Source: Rheinheimera pacifica
Lineage (GTDB): Bacteria > Pseudomonadota > Gammaproteobacteria > Enterobacterales > Alteromonadaceae
Direction of reading: 5' to 3'
NCBI RefSeq assembly: GCF_900108485.1
Contig: NZ_FNXF01000002.1
Coordinates: 62,001 to 126,000 of the forward strand
DNA: 64,000 bases
Below the pieces are notes generated by a model. That model did no database searches. It was not told the origin of the DNA and was given only the letters and a program-made list of their open reading frames with translations. Made by a program: the position numbers and the translations under genes. Positions 18,904-25,523 of this stretch are shown in pieces. Every line of letters begins with the position of its first letter. Positions within the stretch are counted from its first letter, which is position 1.

Positions 18904-19787
18904 TAATGCAGCCCACTTAGCTTGTCCGGGTTACGCACAGCATAGATATGCTGAATGCGCCCGGCGTGGGTTTCGATGGTGAAGGCAGTGGCAAGCTGCT
19001 GATCTTCAAACACTAACACGCCTAGCGAGCCATTAAAACGTTGCGGTTGAAAGCAGATTTCAATACCATTTTGCCGGTAAGCCGAGAAAATTCCGGCCAG
19101 AAAGCCTGCCACTTCGCCGGCGCCCCGCATCACTTCTGCCAACGCCTGCACCTTACCGCCACCATCAGAGTAGAGCTCCACATCCTGCGCCAACAGCGTA
19201 AGCAACTTATCGCTATCATGTTGTTGCGCTGCAGCTATAAACCCCTCCAGCAAGGCGCTGTGCATCTCCGGCGTGGTGACAAAACGGCGGCCCTGCTGAC
19301 GAATATGTTTTCTGGCCCGCGTTGCCCACTGCCGGCATTGCACAGCAGACTTCTGCAGTACCTGGGCAATTTCAGCAAAACTCAACTCAAAAATATCATG
19401 CAGCAAAAATGCGGCCCGCTCCAGTGGCGACAGCTTTTCTAACGCCAGCAGCAAGGCAAATGACATACTATTGTTAAGCTCTGTCTGCCATGCAGGGTCA
19501 TCCGGTTGCATGGCAACCTCATCCAAAAAAGGTTCTGGCAACCACTCGCCGCTATACATTTCCCGCTGCCTGCGGGCTGATTGCAACTGATTCAGCGCAA
19601 TTCTGCTGCATACAGTAATTAACCAGGCCCGTGGCCGCTCTATTGCCGTAATATCAGCATGGTGCCACTTCAGATAGGTTTCCTGCACCGCATCATGGGC
19701 CTCGGCAAGCGTGCCCAGCATGCGGTAAGCCAACCCTTCTATGGTTTTACGATGCTGTGCAAAAATTTCTGTTCTTTGGTCAGCCAT
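18903..19787 (-). CDS. ECF41-family RNA polymerase sigma factor (SigJ-like)
   Basis: 294 residues. Sigma region 2 covers about 10-75 (AYRMLGTLAEAHDAVQETYLK) and region 4 about 125-175 (LSPLERAAFLLHDIFELSFAEIAQVL, quoted in part). A fused SnoaL-like C-terminal domain (about 180-290) carries the two hallmarks of the ECF41 group, DGGGK and the near-terminal NPDKL. In that group the C-terminal domain regulates sigma activity in place of an anti-sigma factor. Five nt separate it from the upstream SnoaL-like gene, and it overlaps the MFS gene. An ECF41-type promoter precedes the operon, so it is likely autoregulated. Confidence 0.9.
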   Translation of the reverse strand: MADQRTEIFAQHRKTIEGLAYRMLGTLAEAHDAVQETYLKWHHADITAIERPRAWLITVCSRIALNQLQSARRQREMYSGEWLPEPFLDEVAMQPDDPAWQTELNNSMSFALLLALEKLSPLERAAFLLHDIFELSFAEIAQVLQKSAVQCRQWATRARKHIRQQGRRFVTTPEMHSALLEGFIAAAQQHDSDKLLTLLAQDVELYSDGGGKVQALAEVMRGAGEVAGFLAGIFSAYRQNGIEICFQPQRFNGSLGVLVFEDQQLATAFTIETHAGRIQHIYAVRNPDKLSGLH

Positions 19788-19792
19788 ACCCG

Positions 19793-20239
19793 CTACTCGT
19801 TTGGATTAGACATTAACACAGCAAAGCGCCAGCCCTGGCGGGTACAGCGGAAGATATGCGTATACTTCTGCCTGGCGGCATAAACGCCGGCGGCATCTGC
19901 CTGGTTTTTTATCTGTACCTGCTGCACGCCCACTTCGTAGGCCAAATCGCCACTGCGCACCACCAGCGCCGGCTGTTTTTCAAAGCCGGTAAAGCTGGCA
20001 GAGCGAAACAGTGCCTGCTCTACCTGCAGAAACGCGGTTTTACCTGAAACCAGCTCTTTAGATGGGATTAACAGCTGTATATCATCGCTGCAAAGCTCTG
20101 CATAGGCGCTGGCATCACCGGCCACTATAGCCGCCGCCTGGCCGGCACGCAGCTGTTCAATGTCGTGTTTGTCCTGTTCGCTAAATTCGCCTTGCCACAG
20201 CGGCGATTCAGCTGGCTGGCATACTTGTTTTGTCGTCAT
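19793..20239 (-). CDS. SnoaL/NTF2-like protein (DUF4440 type), first gene of the ECF41 operon
   Basis: 148 residues of the NTF2-like fold: helix DIEQLRAGQAAAIVAGDASAYAEL (about 27-50; quoted in part), then the strand-rich pocket with DIQLLIPSKELVSGK and VEQALF. Such proteins can be ketosteroid-isomerase-like enzymes or ligand-binding pockets; no catalytic Asp/His pair can be assigned. It has a GCAGGAG ribosome site and follows the ECF41-type promoter at 20271-20297. The partner sigma factor contains a domain of the same fold, hinting that both sense the same small molecule. Confidence 0.8.
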   Translation of the reverse strand: MTTKQVCQPAESPLWQGEFSEQDKHDIEQLRAGQAAAIVAGDASAYAELCSDDIQLLIPSKELVSGKTAFLQVEQALFRSASFTGFEKQPALVVRSGDLAYEVGVQQVQIKNQADAAGVYAARQKYTHIFRCTRQGWRFAVLMSNPNE

Positions 20240-20270
20240 CGGTAACTCCTGCAGTTGTCAGTACCAATAA

Positions 20271-20297
20271 GACAAATCAGCGCAGTAAAACGTGACA
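20271..20297 (-). promoter_or_regulatory. ECF41-type promoter for the SnoaL-sigma-MFS-UDG operon
   Basis: On the minus strand, TGTCACG (20297-20291) is followed after 16 nt by TGTC (20274-20271). ECF41 promoters described in other bacteria have a TGTCACA -35 element and a CGTC -10 element at about this spacing. It lies 32 nt before the SnoaL-like start. The match supports autoregulation of the operon by its own sigma factor. Confidence 0.6.
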
Positions 20298-20324
20298 GCG
20301 GTGTGCTAGCACGTCCGGAGCGAC

Positions 20325-20500
20325 TCAATGCAAAATACGAAAAGGCCTGTTTTTTACCCAACGCCAATGCAGGCCATAGCCGCATTAAATGGCCACCAGG
20401 CCAAATACCACGAATAACCCAAATAAGAAGTGAGCAACTAAAATGGTATCGGCCAGTACTATAATTAACGAGGTTTTTGAAGTAACGAGGTTTTTGCCAT
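20325..20500 (-). pseudogene. Decayed DUF2784 gene copy (frameshift by 17-bp duplication, internal stops, truncated)
   Basis: Reading from ATG 20500, the frame gives MAKTSLL and then shifts because a 17-nt unit (20466-20482 and 20483-20499, sharing TAACGAGGTTTTTG) is tandemly repeated. If one unit is removed, the translation continues IIVLADTILVAHFLFGLF, then FVVFGLVAI, a stop, and CGYGLHWRWVKNRPFRILH before another stop. This aligns residue by residue with the intact DUF2784 protein at 15301-15711 (ADFILTLHFLF, NWRWVRNRTFRILH). The remaining two thirds of the gene is absent; the ECF41 promoter begins right after it. Confidence 0.82.
20466..20499. repeat. 17-bp tandem duplication inside the DUF2784 remnant
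   Basis: Two adjacent 17-nt units, 20466-20482 and 20483-20499, share their first 14 bases (TAACGAGGTTTTTG). The extra 17 nt is not a multiple of three and is the frameshifting lesion of the pseudogene. Confidence 0.8.
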
Positions 20501-20506
20501 GTTATT

Positions 20507-21286
20507 TCACAATAACCCCAGCAATTCCAGGCTAGCTTTACCCAGCGTTACCCGCTTACCTGCATCGGACGCGTTTTTAATATCCAGATTTAACGCAAAC
20601 GTATAAATACGCCCCTCTTTTTGTACCCAGCCAACCCACCAGCCTACACCGGGACCAGGCACATTTTCCCAACCGGTTTTGCCATATAGCTGCCAGTTCT
20701 CGCCTTGTTCCAGTAAGATAATTTCACGCACATTTTGCTGAATGTGTTTAGGGAGAGGTAACTGGTTTTTAGCCAGTTTTGCCAAGAACAGTGTCTGCTC
20801 AGCTGCGCTTATTTTCAGCGGCCCTTGCAGCCAGAAGGTATCAACCGTTACACCAATATCTGCATTACCAAAATCAAATGCCGAAACATATTCACGCATG
20901 CGTTCAAGACCAGTGCGCCGGGCCAGCTCCTGATAAACCGGCACATTGGATACGGTAATCGCATCACGCAGAGCCATGTCTTTTTCCCAGGCAGCAAAAG
21001 GTTGTGGCTGGCCGCCATAAGGCAGAATGTCATCAACATTTTTTACTGAGCCTACTGCCAGACCAATCAGGCTATTGGGGATCTTAAACGTCGACGCTGG
21101 AATGAATCGTGTTTTGCCGCGAGTCTGGTTGTAACCAATAAACTGATCAGCATCGACATCATACAGTACAAAAGTGCCGGCTATACCCGCCTGCGTGAAC
21201 AAAGCTTCAATTTCTGAGTTGTCACGCCAGTCAGATGCGAAGCCAGGCAAGGTAACAAGTAGCAATATGGCAAATAGTGATTTCAT
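20507..21286 (-). CDS. Class D (OXA-type) beta-lactamase
   Basis: 259 residues with a signal peptide (MKSLFAILLLVTLPGFA). All class D active-site motifs are present: STFK at residues 65-68 (acylated Ser65, carbamylated Lys68), SNV at 113-115 (the SxV motif), FGN at 139-141 in place of the more common YGN, KTG at 203-205, and GWWVGW at 215-220. The length matches OXA enzymes (260-275). It is therefore very probably an active periplasmic serine beta-lactamase that hydrolyses penicillins; its spectrum (including carbapenems) cannot be predicted by eye. No insertion sequence or integrase is adjacent, so it looks like a resident chromosomal gene. It lies next to the DUF2784 remnant, in the same direction. 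Confidence 0.92.
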   Translation of the reverse strand: MKSLFAILLLVTLPGFASDWRDNSEIEALFTQAGIAGTFVLYDVDADQFIGYNQTRGKTRFIPASTFKIPNSLIGLAVGSVKNVDDILPYGGQPQPFAAWEKDMALRDAITVSNVPVYQELARRTGLERMREYVSAFDFGNADIGVTVDTFWLQGPLKISAAEQTLFLAKLAKNQLPLPKHIQQNVREIILLEQGENWQLYGKTGWENVPGPGVGWWVGWVQKEGRIYTFALNLDIKNASDAGKRVTLGKASLELLGLL

Positions 21287-21321
21287 CTTATCTCCTTAAG
21301 TCAGAACTATGCCAAACATCG

Positions 21322-21663
21322 TTAAATAAGATCTGCCGCCGCATAAATCCAGCACTCAATACCGGATTTCAGCGTCGCTTTTACGCGCACATAAGCATCT
21401 ACTTCATAGTCATCGGCTTGGGCCAGTTCAGCATCGGTCAGCTCAAATACGGTGCCGGGTACCTCATCGGCAGTATTACCGCTAAGGCGTAAAATCGGGT
21501 GAAATGCCTTGCCGCTTTCGCGCAGCACGCGCTCGTCGGTTATTTCCACCTCGCCAATAATATAGCCCTGCAGAATATCTTTGCTGCCGCTTAGCTCGCG
21601 GCCAAAGTTAGCCAACTGGACGTTTTTTTGCTGCAGGGTGCCGTAAGAGAATAGTTTAGCCAT
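21322..21663 (-). CDS. Gamma-glutamylcyclotransferase (AIG2-like) family protein
   Basis: 113 residues, typical AIG2/GGCT length. The substrate-loop motif YGTL (residues 7-10) and the late strand ELTDAELAQADDYE, containing the usual acidic pair before the closing strands VDAYVRV, are visible. Such enzymes release 5-oxoproline from gamma-glutamyl amines or amino acids. Exact substrate unknown. It lies downstream of a 7-mer tandem repeat (21678-21709) that occupies its 5' leader. Confidence 0.83.
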   Translation of the reverse strand: MAKLFSYGTLQQKNVQLANFGRELSGSKDILQGYIIGEVEITDERVLRESGKAFHPILRLSGNTADEVPGTVFELTDAELAQADDYEVDAYVRVKATLKSGIECWIYAAADLI

Positions 21664-21677
21664 GGTTAACCTTGCTC

Positions 21678-21709
21678 AGTGTTGAGTGTTGAGTGTTGAG
21701 TGTTGAGTG
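21678..21709. repeat. Short tandem repeat, AGTGTTG x 4.6
   Basis: Four exact copies of the 7-mer AGTGTTG (21678-21705) followed by a partial AGTG. It sits directly upstream of the gamma-glutamylcyclotransferase-like start (15 nt away), where changes in copy number would alter spacing of its leader. Confidence 0.85.
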
Positions 21710-21780
21710 CGATAAGTTTACTGCCGCAATAGGCGAAGGTACAGCGCCTTTCGGGCTGCAAATCAGCATCTTACGCCAAG

Positions 21781-22257
21781 CTAGACAAAGGCGATCCAAC
21801 GCCCGGCAGTTATAGTGGCAAGCCATAAAGTAAGTGAGATAAAGGCGGTGAGTTTCAGCAGTAACGTGGCTGGCTGGCCTGCCAGCATGGTGCGCCAAGA
21901 CGGCAGGCAATGCACCACCATTACATTGATTAAAGCCAGACTAATTAATGACAATTTCAGCAGAAAAGCGCTGTTGCCAAGATAGTGCGCAGGCTGCACG
22001 CTGAATAACAGCCCCCCGGTTAGTATTGCCAGCATAAAGCCGCCCGCAGCAACCCGGCTTAATAACGGTGCCAGTTCGCTAAGAGTGCCACGCTTAATGA
22101 GGTTTAAAATACGTAAGTCGAGCGTGACGATACTACCCACCAGCAAACCCAGGCCCAGAATATGTGCTGAGGCTACCAGCGGATAGCCGATTTCCGACTG
22201 GCGCAGTGCCGATGCTAACGCTGTATCGCCCAGGCCCAGCAACAACGCCGTCAGCAT
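21781..22257 (-). CDS. Small integral membrane protein (DUF6644/DUF2214-like)
   Basis: 158 residues with four or five transmembrane helices. The first segment contains SEIGYPLVASAHILGLG and the second GSIVTLDLRIL, a histidine plus DLR pattern seen in small membrane proteins annotated DUF6644 or DUF2214. Function unknown. It begins 6 nt after the DUF6152 gene on the same strand, so the two are co-transcribed and probably act together. Family assignment is by pattern and is moderate. Confidence 0.7.
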   Translation of the reverse strand: MLTALLLGLGDTALASALRQSEIGYPLVASAHILGLGLLVGSIVTLDLRILNLIKRGTLSELAPLLSRVAAGGFMLAILTGGLLFSVQPAHYLGNSAFLLKLSLISLALINVMVVHCLPSWRTMLAGQPATLLLKLTAFISLTLWLATITAGRWIAFV

Positions 22258-22263
22258 TGCGGT

Positions 22264-22650
22264 TTAATCCTCACGCAGCAATTCCGGGTAAAAGGTATAT
22301 TGCTTGCTATTAATAGTGGCACGTACGGCTTTGATAATATGTTCATCTTTGTTGGCAGAGCGGTGGCCACGTATCAGTACCTTGTCGCCTGTTTTGGCTT
22401 CGCCTTCAACAAAACCGGCAGCTTTGGTTTGCCGGGGGTTACCTAAATCCACCTGCCAGGGGCCGGCATCGGTTTCAATCATCAGCCGTGGGTGAGGCGG
22501 GCCGATAAAAACCTCTGTGATAGTGCCGGTCATTTCTGTTTGTTTGTCTTCGGTCCAGGCCCAGCCATGGTGCGCTGCCACTTCGGGTAACCAAAGCATT
22601 ATCGCCGCCAGCGCGCTGATAACAGTAATTTTCGTGTTTTTGCTACGCAT
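22264..22650 (-). CDS. DUF6152 family exported protein
   Basis: 128 residues. A signal peptide (about 1-27) ends before a conserved HHGWAWTEDK segment. The rest is a small beta domain with GTITEVFIGPPHPRL, WQVDLGN and DKVLIRGHRS, matching the DUF6152 OB-like exported family. The His-His near the mature N-terminus could bind a metal. It leads a two-gene unit with the membrane protein at 21781-22257. Function unknown. Confidence 0.75.
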   Translation of the reverse strand: MRSKNTKITVISALAAIMLWLPEVAAHHGWAWTEDKQTEMTGTITEVFIGPPHPRLMIETDAGPWQVDLGNPRQTKAAGFVEGEAKTGDKVLIRGHRSANKDEHIIKAVRATINSKQYTFYPELLRED

Positions 22651-22715
22651 ATATTTTACCCCGCCGCTAAATTAAACCGACCTTAAGTATACAAAGCTGA
22701 CAGGGTATTGCCATG

Positions 22716-23846
22716 TTAAGCAAATAAACCTTCAAGCTGTGCTTTTTGTTCAGTGCTAAGGTCATTTATCGATTTCAATGCATTTTCAAGTGCTGCTTTA
22801 GCATCATCCGCTAATTTAAAATGTAAGTAAGCCCTGATTAAGGCGACATGCGCGTTCAAAGATTGAGGGTAGGTTTTCCGATTCCACTTGAGTAGTGCCA
22901 ACGCATCATCCTGCCGGTTTAAGTATTGTAACCACTGGCCATATCCAGCGGCTGTGTCTTCAGGAATCACCATTTGCGTATTCAGTAGTTCCGAACGATT
23001 CTCGAAGATAGTTTGCAAATCGGCTAAGGTTTGCGGCGATTCAGGGATGGCCCAACCTGAGAATAAGTGTTTTAAACCATAATACTGCCCTTGTAACACG
23101 GTTGTGTTATGAGTTTCGTTGCTAAAAGTCTGGTTCGCCACGGTCAGCTTTTCGCTGGAATGGCGTTGTGTTAATTCGACAAATTTCTGGAAGGGTTCCG
23201 TCATTGTCGACTCTTCATTGGCAATAGAAACATATAAACGCCCTTGTAGTTGCTGGCGCTTCATCGCCAGCTCTGCTAACTCAAGCATTTGATGTTTATC
23301 CCAATATAAAGACGGGCTGATAGCGATAACACCATTGAACAACCCCGGGCGCTTTACCAGTGCATTAATAGCAAACTGACCACCATGTGACGTACCAGAC
23401 AGCGCTTGATAATCCAGGGTACGGTACCGCTGTTTAACTAAAGGGATAACTTCCTGCTCAATAAAGGCTAAAAACCGGTCTGCATTGTCTAACTGCTGTG
23501 TGTTTTGCTTATCTGCACTGGTAACAGTCAGATCTCTGACACGAGTCTGCGGCGGGTTCACAATACCCACGACTATCATCTTTGGCGTTTGATCGAATTT
23601 TGCCAGGTAATCTAAAGTACCGGCCGTATGCGGCCCTTGTATATCGCCATCGGTGATATATAAAACCGGAAAATGATCTTTGTTATTTTGATAACCCGCA
23701 GGCAGATACACCACCAGGTTACGCTGTTCTCCCAGCACCGTGCTATCAATACCCAGCTGTTGAATTTCAGTGTAATTCCCCGCAGCCCAAGTACTGCAAT
23801 GGCCCCCAAAAATAAGCAGCATTAAACTAAAAATTATTTTTTTCAT
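22716..23846 (-). CDS. Exported alpha/beta-hydrolase esterase (enterochelin-esterase-like) with helical-repeat C-terminus
   Basis: 376 residues. A signal peptide (about 1-21) precedes an esterase-D/IroE-like hydrolase domain. The nucleophile elbow is GTSHGG (Ser153) and a candidate catalytic His lies in NETHNTTV (about residue 246). The last 90 residues (LQYLNRQDDALALLKWN, VALIRAYLHFKLADDAK) look like tetratricopeptide-type helical repeats. Related exported esterases hydrolyse siderophore or ester substrates; no siderophore genes adjoin it here. The gene lies immediately downstream of the attC-like site at 23915-24001. Base composition is lower in GC than its neighbours, consistent with acquisition, though no attC-like site follows it. 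Confidence 0.78.
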   Translation of the reverse strand: MKKIIFSLMLLIFGGHCSTWAAGNYTEIQQLGIDSTVLGEQRNLVVYLPAGYQNNKDHFPVLYITDGDIQGPHTAGTLDYLAKFDQTPKMIVVGIVNPPQTRVRDLTVTSADKQNTQQLDNADRFLAFIEQEVIPLVKQRYRTLDYQALSGTSHGGQFAINALVKRPGLFNGVIAISPSLYWDKHQMLELAELAMKRQQLQGRLYVSIANEESTMTEPFQKFVELTQRHSSEKLTVANQTFSNETHNTTVLQGQYYGLKHLFSGWAIPESPQTLADLQTIFENRSELLNTQMVIPEDTAAGYGQWLQYLNRQDDALALLKWNRKTYPQSLNAHVALIRAYLHFKLADDAKAALENALKSINDLSTEQKAQLEGLFA

Positions 23847-23914
23847 TATTATTCCGTTTAATTTTAAAAAAAATTGAAAATGTCAGCCGAGATTAGAATG
23901 TGAAACGATTTTGG

Positions 23915-24001
23915 CGCTAACGCCCGCGCCAAGGGTTGCCGAAACGCAGTACAGGCAATCCTGCCGCGCTTTTTGCGGCGAACTGCGCGCGTTTGTTATG
24001 T
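23915..24001 (-). repeat. attC-like integron recombination site following the 186-residue ORF
   Basis: Read on the minus strand, the 87-nt element starts with the simple site ACATAAC (AACAAACGCGCGC) and ends with GGGCGTTAGCG. The two ends are imperfect reverse complements (TAAC-AAACGCGCGC against TAAC-GCCCGCGCC). The centre holds further pairings, including GCCGC/GCGGC and GGATTGCC/GGCAACCC. Length, the TAACAA start and the GCGTTAG end are those of integron attC sites. It is inferred from pattern; folding and an attC model search would settle it. Confidence 0.6.
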
Positions 24002-24034
24002 GATTCTTTAATTTGATGGTAAAAAACACATTTC

Positions 24035-24595
24035 CTAACCCCTCTGCTTCGTGGTCTTAGAGAATGCGGCTGCCCTATCAATAAACTCTTTTTTTATGTA
24101 ATTTACGAAGCCAAGTCTATTACCTTGTAGGAAGCTACTTGCATAGTCTTCCAATCTAGAAACTTCGCCGGCCACAGCAAGCGCGGCCAAATGGCGCAAT
24201 GGATAAGCCCCTTTACAGTCAGTTTGTAATTCACAATACCTTCTTAATCCGTCCTCAATACATTGACTCTCTGCCCATTTTTCTGCGCTATCAAGTAAGT
24301 CAAGAACAGATCCCTGCGAAACATAACTCAGCTTTGTTGCGGGCAAATTGCTAGATACTATTGGCTCAAAGTCTACTTCAGTGTCGCAAATATACGATAC
24401 GGCTTCGGAGAATTGTCTTGTAGAAAGTGATGGCATTAGCCCAAGCCTGTAATGATTGGATCTTCGTTTTATGTATGGCAGCAACTGGACGAGCATCCCA
24501 TTTTTTTCTTTTCGGCAATATTGGTCACCAACTTCATCTGACGAAACCCTCCATCCCTCGCCTATTAAAGTTTCCAGAAGCTCCTTTTCATTCAT
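24035..24595 (-). CDS. Hypothetical cassette-like protein, 186 residues
   Basis: 186 residues, soluble, no signal peptide or recognised domain. It starts MNEKELLETLIGEGWRVSSDEVG and contains one tryptophan/cysteine-rich helical stretch (AEKWAESQCIEDGLRRYCEL, quoted in full length 20). AT-richer than the flanking genes. It sits between two attC-like sites (24639-24718 upstream, 23915-24001 downstream), with its start 44 nt after the former and its stop 34 nt before the latter, the geometry of an integron gene cassette. It resembles small immunity-type proteins (for example SMI/Imm-type helix-strand proteins), but I cannot assign a family. Confidence 0.65.
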   Translation of the reverse strand: MNEKELLETLIGEGWRVSSDEVGDQYCRKEKNGMLVQLLPYIKRRSNHYRLGLMPSLSTRQFSEAVSYICDTEVDFEPIVSSNLPATKLSYVSQGSVLDLLDSAEKWAESQCIEDGLRRYCELQTDCKGAYPLRHLAALAVAGEVSRLEDYASSFLQGNRLGFVNYIKKEFIDRAAAFSKTTKQRG

Positions 24596-24638
24596 TGATT
24601 AGCCTATTTTCCGTTGCAGTTCGAAGCGTACACAGACC

Positions 24639-24718
24639 GCTTAGCACACAGGAGACGAGCCGCGCAGCGGGTAGACATCCCTGCGGCAGCATGCCGCGAT
24701 TGCTGCGCCTTGTTAGTT
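24639..24718 (-). repeat. Degenerate attC-like site following the 135-residue ORF
   Basis: On the minus strand the site opens with CTAACAAGGCGCAGC, in which the TAA is also the stop codon of the upstream ORF, a common feature of integron cassettes. It ends with GCTAAGC, one mismatch from the GTTRRRY core. Inside are GCGCAGC/GCTGCGC and GCGGCA/TGCCGC pairings. The right-hand arm pairs poorly with the left, so the site is probably decayed or only resembles attC. Confidence 0.45.
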
Positions 24719-25120
24719 TTCTCTAAGGAGATAATTCAAGGGAAAACCATTCACTATTTGTTCTTTTCCCTCAATCACATTATATTCATACAAAATACCA
24801 AATAACATCCTTATATAGCTCGTTTCAGTTTTCCAGCCAGAGGCCACAAATTTAAAACGCAGAGTGCTATCAGGGTTATAAAAATGAAATATATATAGAT
24901 CATCAACTTCTTTAACCATTTTCGACCTATAGATATTCTCACCGCTGGCACCATGAGAAAATATAACTTCTCCATCTGCTTTATATTCCATATAACTAGA
25001 TATGGTCTTAAAATGCTCATTTTGAGGAATCCACCTAACAAATAAATCATTTTTATTTAGGGTGGCTGCATCCACATTGAAAAACACAGTGCAAAACAAC
25101 AGCATTAAAATACTTTTCAT
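24713..25120 (-). CDS. Hypothetical exported protein, 135 residues, cassette-like
   Basis: 135 residues with a signal peptide (MKSILMLLFCTVFFNVDA). The mature part begins ATLNKNDLFVRW and contains GEVIFSHGASGENIYRSKM, suggesting a small beta-rich (lipocalin-like) domain, but no family is recognised. The ribosome site is AAGGA. Strongly AT-rich relative to flanking core genes. Its stop codon lies inside an attC-like element, as in many integron cassettes. Confidence 0.62.
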   Translation of the reverse strand: MKSILMLLFCTVFFNVDAATLNKNDLFVRWIPQNEHFKTISSYMEYKADGEVIFSHGASGENIYRSKMVKEVDDLYIFHFYNPDSTLRFKFVASGWKTETSYIRMLFGILYEYNVIEGKEQIVNGFPLNYLLREN

Positions 25121-25523
25121 AACTATCCTTAAGAAACTAACTTTTTATTCTTGCGCAAGCTCATTTTCTAAATTCCGATAAAGGAAACATGAATTAATAA
25201 TTCATTGGAAAATAAACATAAATTTTCAATTTCTACTTTCACAGTCTGGAAAAAACAAGCATGCATTATATTTCGGTGGCCGTGCGTTATATTTCTATGC
25301 CACCCTGCCTTAAGTTCCTAATTTATAGCAGCTAGCTGGCACAGGCAACAATATAAAAAAACACCTTAGGGCAGATATGCCGCTAAGGTGTTTTTATTAA
25401 CTGCCAGCCTGTTGGATCGCAGTTGGGTTACTAGGGACGGGTTCTGTGTCTTGCCTGGTTAATTGGCAAAAGCACCGCCTGGCCCTATCGCGCTTGGTGT
25501 TGAATACAATATAAAAGACTCGT
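25121..25523. other. Intergenic region between cassette-like ORFs and aldehyde dehydrogenase
   Basis: About 400 bp without a gene. It contains an AT-rich stretch (25121-25250), an imperfect direct repeat (TGCATTATATTTC at 25262 and TGCGTTATATTTC at 25283, period 21) and a strong bidirectional terminator at 25357-25395. No integron integrase or attI site is visible. Confidence 0.5.
25357..25395. terminator. Bidirectional rho-independent terminator
   Basis: A 13-bp stem (AAAAACACCTTAG against CTAAGGTGTTTTT) closes a 13-nt loop that itself pairs (GGCA/TGCC). A-run and T-run flank it on both sides, so it can stop transcripts from either direction. It is the likely 3' end of the aldehyde-dehydrogenase transcript. 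Confidence 0.8.

Noticed and set aside
20255-20464. A 69-residue plus-strand frame
   Set aside because: It is antisense to the DUF2784 remnant and the ECF41 promoter, has no ribosome site and no recognisable protein features.
20325-21300. OXA gene as part of an integron or transposon
   Set aside because: No attC-like site, insertion sequence or integrase flanks it; the nearest attC-like element is more than 2.6 kb away and after other genes.
21678-21709. CRISPR-like repeats
   Set aside because: Seven-base units without spacers; no cas genes anywhere in the window.
21656-21910. An 84-residue minus-strand frame between two genes
   Set aside because: It starts inside the membrane-protein gene in another frame and runs through the 7-mer tandem repeat, which produces its NTQHSTLS ending.
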